A stretch of DNA of 64,000 bases, from the NCBI RefSeq assembly GCF_964340395.1, contig NC_135564.1, positions 16,381,957-16,445,956 on the forward strand, written 5' to 3'. This document shows, piece by piece, positions 50,327-63,139 of the stretch. Each line of letters starts with the position of its first letter. The first letter of the stretch is position 1. The DNA comes from Glandiceps talaboti. Lineage: Eukaryota > Hemichordata > Enteropneusta > Spengelidae. The notes under the pieces are model-generated. The model saw only the letters and a program-made list of their open reading frames with translations, did not search any database and had not been told where the DNA came from. Position numbers and translations under genes: made by a program.

Positions 50327-53300
50327 CATATTTGAAATAAATAAATGAAAATCGAGTAATTTATATTATTCCTGATCATGCGTGAAATTGTCAGCTACAA
50401 ATTGCCCATGACTTCGGCGCTTACTATACAAGTATAATAAGCCAAAAAAGGTCGCCATAGTAACCCAGCAATACCAGTTGATTTTAGAGTGTGTCAGTAT
50501 TGTAAAAAAAAAAACAAGGTGTAACTGTAGTAGAGGACGAGTGTCATTTTATATTATTTTGTCCACTTTACGAGCAATACGTATACAGAACAGAATTAAT
50601 TCCTCAACGATTTAGTTTTCACCCTACTGAAATGTTTTGCATTATTATCAACTAAAAAAACCCTACATGCTATTTTCAAGTTTTCAGTGTTTGTATTTAA
50701 ATCGTTTAAATGCCGTACTGATTTTGTGGAAAGGAAAACGGCAACTAAACATTGTCAAACGTTTCTTTTTCTCTGTCTTGTAAACTACTTTATTTTTCTC
50801 TCTGAGTAAATTGTACTTCTTTTGTGTGTCATGGGCTGAGGCCTTAACACTTGAAATAAACGGGACAAAGTCGGCCAGTGTAACATTATATTTGAATGAC
50901 CTGTATTTACAATTTCGAGTATTTTCACTTCTAAACTAGATTTTAATTTTTATAAAAGCTATATTTCAACAAATACAAATTATGATTAAAAATATTTTGT
51001 TTTGAATTTTCATTCAGTTCGATGATTCCGTCCAAGTAAAAGCTGCACAGGTCTCTGAGGTTGAATTTTGTGGAGACAATGCTTTTTATTTGTTTAAATA
51101 ACTCTCGACAGTGGTTTACGCTTCTCACTGAACTCTTGTTACTATGGTAACATGTTGTATTATATCTGTATATATTTGTTCCTGATTATTAAAATGATGA
51201 CAATTGATATCAATGTATGCCATTGTCCATCATAATGTAAATATCAGTTTTGTAAATTTTTAAAATAATGTAGTCTTAATGTATTCCCGAAGCCTCTTAC
51301 AATCATTCCGTGTAACAACAGTCGAGGATACAAAAATCTTCTGTTGACAGCCTTTGTAAGACACACGAAGTGCGCCCCGAGCGGCGAAGCCGAGAAAAGT
51401 GCGTGAATTTAGGCTTCGCCACTAGGGGCGCACTTCGTGCGACTTACAACGGGACAATAATCACGAGTCTGGCAGCGAGATTAGTTTTTACAGTGCGACA
51501 CTCGACTTTAACCCGGTGAAAGTGAAGTCAGGCTTTGTGTGTTAGATAGACATATATTTACACAGAGTTTTACTAAGCCAGTCCTCTTTTCTAAGGAATG
51601 ACTGAACACTATTTTGTAGGTAGGTGATAGTAAAACTTTGTTTTGCTCAGCTTTGAGACTCGTAACACTAGTTACCTGGAGTACGATTTAAAACCTAGGA
51701 GAGGGGGGGGGGGGCATACTCGACTCAATCAATCAATCTGTCTAATTTGTGTTCAATTCAAATTGTGAAGTTGTGTATTTTTGTTCGACCGTTTGTCATT
51801 TACAATTTTACAACTAGTTAATAACGATGTGTGATTTGAAAATAGAAAAGATGTAAATAGTTAGAAAGTAGACAAAATTTATCAGTTTAAATATTTTAGT
51901 GTTTGTGGTATTTTATAGACACACTTGTGAATTAGAAAAAAAACAACTGAGTGAATTATGAATGAAAAGTTTAAGACTCTACAACGGGACTCTACAACGG
52001 GACTTGATGAAAAAATACACGAAAGAGATGTTTGAGCTAACTTATTCCACCTTGCATGATTGATGTTATTTCGTCGCATGTAGCTATGTTAAACATTCTC
52101 CAAATGTTTATGACTGACTTTTCGTCCTCAAGCATATTTTGTTCATAAATAAATAAATAAATAAAGTTTGATTTTGATGTAAACAAAAATGTGCATGTGT
52201 AGTTACAGGACGATTTCAATCACAAACATGATAGTTCCTGGTTGATTTAAATCAACACACACACACACACATGATTAGTGTTTACTATCAGTAGTGCGCC
52301 CTCACCAACAATGGGAAGATAAGCCAACAGGAAAAACAAAAACCATATTCACTAATTTCAATTACACCGGAAAAAAAGTTTTAATAATTGAAAAGACAAT
52401 TCTATCAAATTAGAACAAAAGAGGCAATTGAGTGTTTATATGGTGTTTATAGATACACTGACGTCACAGGCGTGAACTCTTCTGTTGTAGTTGAGGAGAA
52501 TCGATACAGACGGTCAATATACGTTTTTTTTGTCAATAGCATTATATTCAACCAGAAGTCAGTAGTGGCAATGACACAGTAGGAAACAGTATTCTTTCAC
52601 AGTACTGTAGAAGTTGGGATCTGTGTATGAAACCGGTAAGTCCCCCCCCCCCCCAGGCTCATCTAAACCCCGCAAGAGGTAGTTTAGAAGAGATTCATTT
52701 ATAAGTACACCATGCCATTGAAGTAGACGTGTTTTTTTTAATTCTCCAACGAGGGCGCTTGTTAATGCCACTTTTGCCACGCTGTCTCGTGAACATCCAT
52801 TCCCTCTGTTGCATGCAAGTTTATTTCAACCTCGCTCGTTCTAAATACAAATTCATTCAAGATTGAAGCATAATTTTATTGTTGTATCCACTTTTATCTT
52901 CAAAGCGATAGCCGTGCTTTTCGGGGAATGTTCTATATAAATTATGAAGAAGACGAACAGCAAGCCGTAGGGCAAGTCTTTGGACAACGTAGTAGTCCGT
53001 AAGGTATGTATGTAATTTGTCATCGGCAAGAGAGGGGATTTTTCTCCCCTATATATGATTAAATCATTTCCTGCCCACTGTTTCTCTTCGTTATGAAGTG
53101 AAATAAAAAGTGGGCTTTAAAGTGAAAGCAATGCATGCTTTATTTCACGGCATGAACACTAGTGTGTTTTAATAAAGTTAGTATTTCATTTTATGAACAA
53201 AACTTTTTCGATTTTATTAACATTCCGTCAGGAGACAATACGTTTTTATTGAAAGACAATACAACTGACTATAATATTTGAAGAACATGTGCACCGAGTC

Positions 53301-55470
53301 ACGTGGTGTGATTTGTCATTTGATATTGGAAAGAACATAAAGTCGCCACTGCATCGACGAAAGAGGACAAGTCTGAAAGATGAACCACAACGCTGTTTTC
53401 TTTTGTGTCACAAATTAATAATGTACACTCGAAACGGTTTGTTTGTAACGGTATACCTCATCATGGTTGTAGAGATCGAGCCTGCTACTCATTGCTTATG
53501 TATTTGTTAAAATAAGTTGGGGTGCGTATTTCAGATTGAAATTTTAATTCTCAGGGTAGATGTCGACAAAAAATTAGACTCATGTTCGAAACTTGATTTA
53601 GTGGTGTAGATATGAATCGATTCTTCAAGCTTACCGTACAACTTTCCTGTACGAAGCCTACACGTTGTTAATTCATAAGGCTTTTGCTCCAGAATGACTA
53701 AAATTTCGACTAAAAGGGAGTTACTTTATTAATGTTGAGCCTCCGCAAAGACTCGCGAAGTTTGCTCTCGCTTCCAAGCTGTAGCCCCGTCCAGGGTATC
53801 CCGGATGAAACGATGAACTATCGATTATACCGTCAGTACCCAACACGTTTGGATATCACTGTATGGTGACAGTGTTTATTTATATACATCTCGAAGTAGT
53901 CGACAAAAGACAGTATTGATTTTAAGCTAATATGATGAATAATTAATGTTACCAAATGTCTCCAAATATCGATCCATTGTTCACGTAGAGAGTGTAGTTC
54001 CCACTGAGTTCGTAAAGGACATTAACCCGAAAATGTTTGATACTTGGAAATCAGTCGTCAAAATTCAGCGACAAATAGGCAATGTAACTACCTAGGATGA
54101 CTGTGAACAAATGATGCAGGAAAACTTTATTGTCGGCAGACTTCATGCATCTCCGAGTGTTAGCTGAAATAATACGGGTAAGGGAGCGGTTGTGTAGTTT
54201 CAAGGCGACTGTGTCTAGATAAAAAAGAGAGAGATATTTCCTAGGTAGAGAAGCAGCCATATTGAATAATGGAAAAGGCTGGTCCTCGACGTACGTGATT
54301 ATTCTCGTAGCCATTTTCGCTATTGAACAATTCTATCACCAAACTCACTGTGATCATAATACTCACTGTGATCACTGTAGTGACCGTAATTCCAAGAGAC
54401 ATGTACGTGTAATAGTCGATCACAACTTGCACTGATCGTAACGTCATACATTGCATATGGCATGGTAGCATGATATGAAAGCTAATTGGATGAGAAAAGA
54501 CTAATATAGAACAGAGTGACATAAACATAGACATACACGATTTGATTTGATTTGATTTGATACGAGATATGATATGATATGATATATGATATGATATGGT
54601 ATGATATGATATGATACGCTATGATACGATACGATATGATATAACATGACATGATTGTGTACCCTGCCGTATAACCAGTATTTGTTAACAACATCTCTTT
54701 AAGCATTGGGGACAGTTATTTTACAAAGCCTTCACAGAGTGACCTCTCTCAAAGAGAGTTACAAATTATTGCATAAATCCGGCTTAAACGAGGCCTATTG
54801 CACACTGAGACATCATGGCAAGTAAACAAAGTTAGGATTTTACGAACAGATCAAGTCCAAAATGACACAAATATACCCAGGACTTGTTCAAAGCTTCAAA
54901 CTCAAGTTCTACTATTTCAACTCCTTTCATCTAGAATAGATATCTGTAGGATATCACTGTAGTTGGACTGATATCTGATTATACTACAAACGCAAAGATA
55001 GTAGGTTTCATACCTCTTAAAATAATTGCCCATAACATTTGTAACTTTGAGCGGTGGTTTACGAAGTGAAAAACTCCTAACTCTGTTTATCTTACATATA
55101 AATGTTCTCTCCCAATGTAGAGCAGGCTCCATTTAAGCTAAAATAGCCGATTTTTGTAACCCTTATTCAAAAGTTTGTCTTATTAAACACGAATTATTTT
55201 ACCCAGTTTTATAGAACATTAAACGATGTTACAAGTACAGTCAACTTAGATGTCGAAAAGAATTACACTTACTGTCAAGAGTGAACAAACCAAATTAATT
55301 CTTTTGCACAAACTGAGAGCGTCAGTTCAGGAACTGAACACTCTTATCCAAACTACTCTAACGATACTTACACTGATAAAAGTAAAAGCCTCACATACAA
55401 GGAGCATATAAAAATCGAGTATGCACTAATTGTGACGTGTAATTTGTTATATTTTTCTTCTATTTTTACA
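50322..55470. other. Region between the two prominins
   Basis: No gene recognised apart from the listed repeats. Minor features are a short (AC)n at about 52254-52271, a poly-C run near 52638 and TTTGA/GATAT pentanucleotide repeats at about 54538-54640. Open frames here are short, without family similarity, and none is paired with convincing splice sites. Confidence 0.4.
51356..51447. repeat. GC-rich 92 bp foldback
   Basis: Arms 51356-51391 and 51412-51447 pair at about 32 of 36 positions (GAAGTGCGCCCC against GGGGCGCACTTC) around a 20 bp loop. It is much more GC-rich than its surroundings. AGCGCCCCTAGTGGC, related to its right arm, also occurs in the array units near 25215 and 36530. Confidence 0.75.
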
Positions 55471-55471
55471 G
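55460..55471 (+). promoter_or_regulatory. Splice acceptor upstream of prominin 2 ATG
   Basis: A pyrimidine-rich TTTTTCTTCTATTTTTACAG ends at 55471, 28 nt before the ATG. It implies a 5' UTR intron as in prominin 1. Confidence 0.65.
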
Positions 55472-55499
55472 ATCCTTTTTGACGACACAAGCTTTCAAA

Positions 55500-58400
55500 A
55501 TGGCGTCCTATGGAGCAATGTATGTGTTGCTTTTCTGTGTAGTGATTGTTGATCAATATGGTAAACTTGAATCTGCGTCAGAAAACTCTGTCGGACCAAG
55601 TGGAGAAATCACCTGGAAAGATCTACCATCAGGCAAACCCTATAACAGCCCGAATGATTACGACGAAGGGTCTTCTCCGTTACCATCAATTTGGTCAGCG
55701 GTGTCCGGCTGGATTGATGTAGTATCTCCTGGCGAAGTACCGTATGATTTATTAAAGGATGCCATTGGTGGAGGGCTTGAAACAGAAGATATAAGTATTA
55801 TGGACTATAGCGACCTCTTGTTTGGATTTGCCATATGCTTTGTTCTAGGGTTATTGTTTCTGTTTATATTTCCCATCGTCGCCATATGCTTTTGTGGTTG
55901 TCGTACATGCTGTGGAAATTGTGGCGGTAAAATGTATCAGAAACAAACTGGAAATATGGAATGTAAGATGATCACACTTGTCGTCATCCTGTCGTGTATC
56001 ACCTTGGTTCTATCAGGTGGCTTCGCCTGTGGATACTTCGTCAACACTCGGCAATCATCGGAAATTGAACATTTCGCTACTAATGCTGAAAATTCTTTAG
56101 ATGACATATTAATCTATGTAAACAACACCGTTGATGAAATTCTATTCGTGGCGTTAAATCAGTCATCTTGGATGTTTGATCTTATCGAGAGCGATCTTGA
56201 TAACGTTGGCATGTCAGTTGGGTTGCCAGTACGCGAGGCTTTACGACCTTACGTCGAGTCTGCCATGAACGCTATATTGGATATGGTAGCCACGATTGAA
56301 ACTACGAGGGATGAATTAGATTATCTGAATACCTTAGTGACCGATCTAGAGACTAATTACTCTGATTTCGATGTGTCCCTCGCCAATTTAAAGCAAGATA
56401 TCGAGGACCTTTACTCTGACTGTGCAAATGCTGGTGGGTGTTCTGCTGCTGGGCAGGATCCTCAAGCTACGGCAGACACCACATATCTTAATGCCAGTAG
56501 AAACTTTAGTGATCTACCAACGGGAGGCGTGGGCCCTGGGTATTACCCAAGAACAATTGTCACTGCTAAAAGCAGTGCATTGACAGCTGTCATCAACAAT
56601 AACCTCGCATCAGATGCTGAAGCTGGCAAACAAGAATTTGAAGATATCCCTGAATTAGTTCAAAATGAGACTGATTCTGCAGTTGGCGACCTTATCAGCA
56701 GCTTCTATGACTTTAACGATGAAATAGAAGGAGGACTTGATCCAATGATCGAAAATTTAGATTCCATGTCATCGCAAGGATCATCCTTTGGTAATACGAT
56801 TTCGGAATACGCTCCAATGCTATCAGATTTTGATTTCTTTCGGAGCATTTTTGTCATATTCCTCTATTTCATTGCCTTGGTCGTTTTCATTCTCAACATT
56901 TTGGGTATAATCTTCGGTTTAGTTGGTTATGACAGAAATGCAACCCCAACCAAGCGTAGCATGTTATCAAACATGGGAGGCCTTTTGCTTATGTCGTCTG
57001 CAGGCTTGTGCTTCATATTTGCAGTATGGCTCATGGGGTGCACTTCATTTCCATTTATCATTGGAGGTCCTATAAAGAAAATCATCTGTGATCCAATTTT
57101 ATCACGTGATCTTTTTGAAAACACCATTGATCAGGAGGACTCAATCCCCGGTACAGATGGTTATTTTCTCAGCCAGACCCTTTTCGAGGACGGTAGCATT
57201 CCTCTAACTTTCACGGGAATTCTCGAGGATTGTGAAGACAACAAGGCAGCGTACTCAGCCTTTCAACTGATGAATATGGTCAACATTTCTGACTTTCTGG
57301 ATATTGACAGTTACATTTCTGATGGTCAGTTCGATGACATGAAAGTTAATATATCTGATCAAGTTGAAATTATGTCATCTACTACAGCAGATAATTTAGC
57401 AGATGCCCGTGATGTTAATGCTGCAGGTATTCCCTGGACAAACTTTGAAACCGAACTGAACTCTGACCTGATTGACTTTGGAGAGGACCTGAATGATTTT
57501 GCCGACGATTTGCAGTCATTCATTGATTCTAATTCTGGCAGTAGCTCAGTCTTTCCGTCCTCGTACGAAAGTGATTTCACAGATATGGTGACAACCATTC
57601 GAAATTTCCAAACGACAACAGTGGACCCAATCATTTCAGACCGAGAAGACGTAATTGCCACACTGAACCAGGTGCAGAGTAATTCAAGTTCAATTGACTC
57701 CAGCGTTAACAACACAATTGATGCCGGATATGCTGCAGACACATACATAAATTCAAATTTAGATTCTGTTGTTGCGAACGAGGTTGAAAATTTCCAGACA
57801 ACGCTCTTGGGTTACATCACACAATTTGTGGAATACGTCAACGATATGATCTATAGTGAAGTTGGAAAATGTCGCCCAGTCAAAAATCTTATCGACAACC
57901 TTTTGAATACGCTGTGCCATGGTTTGCTGGATCCTGTGAATGGGTGGTGGTTTTGTAATGGTTGGTGTGTTTTCTTTTTCATTCCTAGTATCATATTTGG
58001 CGTTAAATTGGCAAAATACTTCCGTCGAATGCAGGAAGAAGATCCAGAGGATGAGGTCGAGTTTCAACGTCGTGCTGCCGCTAGACAAACACAGAAATCA
58101 GCCACCAGGGTACGAAGCAATAAAGTCGTTCCGAGCGAAAATGATATCATGACACAGGAACTGCAACAAGAGCTGAAACACTGGGACACCGTGCCAGATA
58201 TGTTGTTTGATGACCCAGTGGCATCTAAAAAGAAGAAGTGCAGTGACCTACCTGGGACAAGTGGTGACGCTGGATTTGCATCAACATCGCAGGAATATGA
58301 TCCAGATGCTGTCCAGGGTGATGACCATAGTCATGTCGAAGCGATGGACGTCATAGAATTACCAGGAGTAGTTACTACTGACAACAGTGGCGATGAGCCT

Positions 58401-58661
58401 AACACGGCGTCCCAGCCTGAAAATCAAGGAACCGTTGAGCCTACAATGTCAGATGAGGTAAAGCAGGGTGGAGGTGATGATGCAAAAACTGTAACAACTG
58501 AAACTGATGCTGTAGTAGGGCAATCAAGTGATAACCCTGCAGTTATACCAGCGGAGGGTGACGATTCCAAAGAAATGGAAACAGTGAACAATCCTGATGC
58601 AGGCCAACAAAGTGAAAATAACGACACAAAAACTCCAGATCAAGTGGAAACACATGTCTGA
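55500..58661 (+). CDS. prom: Prominin-family pentaspan glycoprotein 2 with long acidic tail
   Basis: The first ATG (55500, AAAATGGCG) gives 1053 aa; the frame extends 7 codons further up without an ATG. Signal peptide about 1-26, TM1 106-130, Cys-rich loop FCGCRTCCGNCGGKMYQKQ, TM2 157-180, TM3 447-475, TM4 493-521, TM5 about 818-836, then GVKLAKYFRRM. It is collinear with prominin 1, sharing WKDLPSG, SPLPS.WS, EDLYSDCA, GPGYYPR, EFEDIPELVQNETD and DNLADARDVN. It differs by a cytoplasmic tail of about 214 residues (840-1053). The tail is basic at first (RRAAARQTQKS), then acidic, low in hydrophobics and probably disordered. Typical prominin tails are only 50-60 residues. The CDS is a single exon. 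Poly(A) signals lie at 58709 and 59418. Predicted role is in plasma-membrane protrusions, with the tail possibly binding cytosolic partners. Confidence 0.93.
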   Translation: MASYGAMYVLLFCVVIVDQYGKLESASENSVGPSGEITWKDLPSGKPYNSPNDYDEGSSPLPSIWSAVSGWIDVVSPGEVPYDLLKDAIGGGLETEDISIMDYSDLLFGFAICFVLGLLFLFIFPIVAICFCGCRTCCGNCGGKMYQKQTGNMECKMITLVVILSCITLVLSGGFACGYFVNTRQSSEIEHFATNAENSLDDILIYVNNTVDEILFVALNQSSWMFDLIESDLDNVGMSVGLPVREALRPYVESAMNAILDMVATIETTRDELDYLNTLVTDLETNYSDFDVSLANLKQDIEDLYSDCANAGGCSAAGQDPQATADTTYLNASRNFSDLPTGGVGPGYYPRTIVTAKSSALTAVINNNLASDAEAGKQEFEDIPELVQNETDSAVGDLISSFYDFNDEIEGGLDPMIENLDSMSSQGSSFGNTISEYAPMLSDFDFFRSIFVIFLYFIALVVFILNILGIIFGLVGYDRNATPTKRSMLSNMGGLLLMSSAGLCFIFAVWLMGCTSFPFIIGGPIKKIICDPILSRDLFENTIDQEDSIPGTDGYFLSQTLFEDGSIPLTFTGILEDCEDNKAAYSAFQLMNMVNISDFLDIDSYISDGQFDDMKVNISDQVEIMSSTTADNLADARDVNAAGIPWTNFETELNSDLIDFGEDLNDFADDLQSFIDSNSGSSSVFPSSYESDFTDMVTTIRNFQTTTVDPIISDREDVIATLNQVQSNSSSIDSSVNNTIDAGYAADTYINSNLDSVVANEVENFQTTLLGYITQFVEYVNDMIYSEVGKCRPVKNLIDNLLNTLCHGLLDPVNGWWFCNGWCVFFFIPSIIFGVKLAKYFRRMQEEDPEDEVEFQRRAAARQTQKSATRVRSNKVVPSENDIMTQELQQELKHWDTVPDMLFDDPVASKKKKCSDLPGTSGDAGFASTSQEYDPDAVQGDDHSHVEAMDVIELPGVVTTDNSGDEPNTASQPENQGTVEPTMSDEVKQGGGDDAKTVTTETDAVVGQSSDNPAVIPAEGDDSKEMETVNNPDAGQQSENNDTKTPDQVETHV

Positions 58662-58708
58662 AAAGAATGTCGTACACAGATGAAAATCAAAAATCGATCA
58701 GCGTTGTA

Positions 58709-58714
58709 AATAAA
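58709..58714 (+). promoter_or_regulatory. Candidate poly(A) signal of prominin 2
   Basis: AATAAA about 48 nt after the stop. A second AATAAA at 59418-59423 lies past the TATG microsatellite and is an alternative. Confidence 0.5.
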
Positions 58715-58865
58715 TATTGTAGAGACTCTACGGGAAACATAAAAGGTCAAACAGTCATATTCTTCCGATGCAAATTGACCTATGTTTACATATAATGTCA
58801 TTGTAGGTGAGCAGTTGCACATCCTTACTAAAAGAAGTTTGATTTTTTAAAGGCCAAGTAAAATA

Positions 58866-59188
58866 CATGTATGTATGTATGTATGTATGTATGTATGTAT
58901 GTATGTATGTATGTATGTATGTATGTATGTATGTATGTATGTATGTCATGTATGTATGTATGTATGTATGTATGTATGTATGTATGTATGTATGTATGTA
59001 TGTATGTATGTATGTATGTGTGTGTGTGTGTTTGTGTTTGTTTGTTTGTTTGTTTGTTTGTTTGTGTATATGTGTGTATGTATGTATGTATGTATGTATG
59101 TATGTATGTATGTATGTATGTATGCAGTCTATGTATGTATGTATGTATGTATGTATGTATGTATGTATGTATGTGTGTGTGTGTGTGT
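58866..59188. repeat. (TATG)n compound microsatellite
   Basis: Over 300 bp of TATG repeats with TG and TTTG interruptions. Open in several frames on both strands (YVCM, HTYI patterns), all artefactual. It would lie in the prominin 2 3' UTR if the distal poly(A) site is used. Confidence 0.97.
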
Positions 59189-60430
59189 ACACAGATTTAT
59201 GTTTGTGTCATGCTATTTAGCTTGATTCTAAATCCATGTTATAATTGCAGAAAACACAGATGGTGACATTTACATTGTAAATAATATTTCAAAATTGTGA
59301 TGATTGCAGTGCACGTATATTTATTTTGTTTTCTTGCTAGTCTGTATTTGATTCACACTTTTTATTGTTTGACTGCAGATCTATAGAATGAAGATCTTCC
59401 TGTCACACTTTCACTTCAATAAATAGATCGAAATAAATTCCATTTGTATCGCTTGTTTCATTTAATTATCCTATTCTTTAAAAGCTGTTGAAAGTCCAAT
59501 ACCCGTACTATATTTTGCTTAGAACTGTCTGATATTATACGCAAATAAGCCCGCATAGAGGGCGCCAGCCGACTTGAGATAATTGTTCTATTACTGATAC
59601 ATAACGAACGAGATATTTGAAGGTGTACTGCCCTCAATTTATTGAACGGAGCCAGAAAAGTGCAGTTTATTTGGAAATCAACTTATCTAGACCTCTACAT
59701 GAAAAATAGAAGCCGCATACGAATCAAACTGGCGTCGTTTCTTTGAACGGTATTTGTATTCCCCTCCCAGAAACATTGTAAAAGTCTCGCATTGTCTCCA
59801 TATAGCATGATATTTTATCGTATTTTAAGCCTATTTTTGTCAGAAAGACACCCTAATTTGTCATTGGTGTCAACATGCTGGCTTGATTATCACAAAAAAA
59901 TGTATATGATTAATGAGAAAGCGTCCGACTACAATTCGTTTCAAATCTATTTCCAGTAGTGGAGGATTAGATGCAAGAGGTGCTCATGAAAAATTACTGG
60001 TCAAATCTCTATGTAAGGAAGTGTTTTCTCAAGTTTTGTCACCGTATGGTCTTTCTCTAGTTTCTAGTTACTAGTTACTTAAGTTACTTACGTGGAAAAG
60101 AGATTTGATATGCAAACACGCGGGTAAAGAAATTGTCATTACATTTTGAAATAGAAGCTATATACCGCTCACCACTCAGTATAATGATTCAAATATGCCT
60201 GGCTTACAATTAATTGTCAGCGAGATTCATATTGTGAGAATAAAATTAATATCACTAAATTGATATCACTAAAGTAAGACTCACTGTCAGATCTACCATC
60301 TACATACATCATACATCATATACATCATACGACAGCTTACTACCACATCGAACACGTGTGGTCCCCCCTTTAATATGTCATCTACCAGTGCGTATACTTC
60401 ATGTACATTAAAGGGGTACAAGTCGAGTTT
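59189..60430. other. Downstream of prominin 2, no gene seen
   Basis: Contains AATAAA at 59418-59423, then AT-rich sequence without recognisable genes or RNAs. Confidence 0.4.
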
Positions 60431-60434
60431 ACAG

Positions 60435-60760
60435 GTTGAATATTTAAAAGTCACTCGTAGTATTCTACTTACTGAAGCATACATAACTATGTACTTGCAA
60501 TTGAATGAACTCAAACCAGGTATTAAGATATAACATATAAATGATCCGATGACGTAATTTTTATACGTATTAAAAAATGTCGAGGAATCCATACTAGGCG
60601 GTCACTGTTCTAACAATGGCAGAAGACACTTGTAATGTCGTAGAAGGCATATATCGACAATAATATTATACTGTAGTAGTTTAATCGGGTTATTATTATA
60701 TACAAATATTTCCACTTAAAGGTTTGAAATAAACTCAGCAGTGCGTGTACTTTAACGTGT
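60435..60760. repeat. Dispersed repeat family Y, distal copy
   Basis: Contains TATTTAAAAGTCACTC, CCAGGTATTAAGATATAAC, GATGACGTAATTT and CTGTTCTAACAATGGC. It matches the complexin gene introns (for example 20955-21090) in its first half and the window start (1-235) in its second half. It is the most complete copy here. Confidence 0.65.
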
Positions 60761-63100
60761 GATAAATATCTATTAGATATGGTGTTACGTTACACAAGTT
60801 TCTAATCTAAGAAATCATATTCTATATTCAACAATTATGTTGGGCAAACACTAAGAATCAAAATATAAACACAATTCCTGTTCTACTCTCAGTATATGCT
60901 GAAAGGCGGATTCAGCTTCAATTTTTCGTAACAAATGTTGCGTGACTGTTGGTGTTACCGTCATAGCAGTGATGTAGCGTTGAGTCATGGGAGTCAGCAG
61001 ATAGACATACATGAATGTATGTCTGTCTGTTAACTCCCACGAGGCAAAAGTGTATCATTGTAAGGACAATGAACTTGAAGCAGGTCTCGATTTGGCGTTT
61101 CCTGGCAATCGCGTGAAATGCATGTAATAAGTACATGTGATGTGAAATCATGCAATGACCCTCCCGAAGCAAACGTTTATACGAAAAATGATTGCCTTCA
61201 TTTGGAATGGCATTCTTATTCATTACAATAATAGCTAGTGACAGCCGTACAGAAGTAACAGAACCACATGAAACGGTGCGGTTATTTGTGGAAATTCTGT
61301 TTACCGAATATCTCGACCAGCTTTATAACCGACAAATCACCGTAGCATACTGGTATTTTCGCAACAAAGTTTATACGTATCCATGTATTACCTTAATACT
61401 AATTTACATATTACTCGATACAGCCCAAATATGGACTTAGCTTGATTGGTCGTACACTTGATCGAATGACCCGACCCTTGAATACCGAGTTATCACTCTA
61501 AATAGTTCATCATAATTATTGCATTATTTCATTACATTATTAGATTAAAACAAGAATATCTGCATCTCACTTTTATTTTCAAATAACTGATACTTAATTA
61601 TTACATTATTTCATTACATTATTATCATTAAAACAAGAATATCTGCATCTCATTTTTATTTTCATATATAACTGATACTTTAGAATTTATACTTTACTTT
61701 AAATTGATGCTAAGCATTTAAAATAATGTCAAATTTAATATTACATGGCACGATAACGTTCTAATTCAGAAATGTTTATTTTGTAACAAGGCGTGGTGTG
61801 GCGGATAATGACTGCATGGCATATGGAAACGTTGCTTTACTAACAATAGCAGTACAGATAGGACCACGACACTGGGTGCAAACAAAGGGAAACACCGCCT
61901 CGCATACAGTTTACAGTGCACGTGTAGCATTACCATCAAATATGACGAGTTAATGATAATCCAAGTAAAATGATTCTAAAAATAGCTAGACAACGAATAA
62001 AGGTGTCAACAACATTATGCACCGTTGCCACTGCCGTATATTATAAAAGAACACACTGTTTTCTATTCCTAAGAATTTCAGTTCGCACGAATTATGTCCA
62101 TAATTTATTACATTTATAAATAACGCACATTTACATAAAGCGTCCGGTCGTAAGTTCAAAGGTCGTAAGGTTAAACGTTCAGTCAAAACAAACCATATTT
62201 ATAGATCAAAAAAAGGGTATGTTAGATCACAGAATATTTACATTCATGCCATAATTTGACATTGTTAGTTGCCTGTTGTTATCAGAAATGAATTACTAAA
62301 TAAAATAGCACAAATGCGGACTTTGGCATAAAGAATTATTATAATATACATAAATGTCATACTCATTTGCATCATGTATTTATAAGATAATCAAGTGAAT
62401 ACGTTTTTATTAAGATTAGCATTTCTAGAGGTTGTGCAGAAATTTAATTTCTCGCTACGTTTCATGTTTTCTTCACTTCACTTCACAATAAACGACAGAC
62501 CACCATATGAATGAATTTACACAGAACAAATAAACCATAACCACGTCATCCATGTTTCCCGGTGTGACCTTTAACCTAATTTGTTTTGGATTTGTCGCAT
62601 CTGTGCATGATTCAAAGGACACGATCTATCATCTGCTCCGCGGCAAAATATAGCGTGCGTGGCCTGGTGTCGGTGTGTTGGGTGACACTCTGCCGTACTC
62701 GCTGTTGTCATTGTGAGAATTGTGTGAACCAGAAACCACTATATCTGATTTGTACCGGGTTTCCGGATACCATGACACGTTCGTGATAGAAGGTATGTTA
62801 CAGAGGATAAACTGGGTGAGGATTCTTGTTAAAGAGTATAACAGATGTGGTGTATGTGTTATATTAGCTAATTACCAACTGTCATTAATATTATATTTTC
62901 ATGAAACGTTGCGTAAGAGTTCTGTTTGCCGTTCACATAAACGGACATTAATTTCCACCACCCGGTCTTTGCGCCTCGTGGTATGATTTATTTACTTTTG
63001 AACTGATAAGCCTGCTTCACTTGCATTGGTCAAAGCTTCTGTAGGAGATAGGCGAAGAGGTGAAGTATTCAGTATCATTCTTGTTCTCGACAACAAAGGT
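60761..63100. other. Intergenic sequence with an 85 bp tandem repeat
   Basis: Two near-identical 85 bp units sit at about 61511-61593 and 61594-61680 (ATTATTTCATTACATTATTA, AAAACAAGAATATCTGCATC). Small open frames at 61192 and 62586 have no recognisable domain. The 62.6-62.8 kb segment is less AT-rich and could be a 5' UTR exon of the gene at 63593. Confidence 0.4.
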
Positions 63101-63139
63101 GATTACACGTGTTGACGGGTAAGATAAAATATTCTGGTT

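Noticed and set aside
55479-55499. Seven extra N-terminal codons for prominin 2
   Set aside because: They begin with TTG, not ATG. The first ATG (55500) gives a proper signal peptide, and the extension follows directly on the splice acceptor.
58755-59266. Several overlapping 116-145 codon frames (YVCM / HTYI repeats)
   Set aside because: Pure (TATG)n microsatellite; open in many frames on both strands because the repeat lacks stops.
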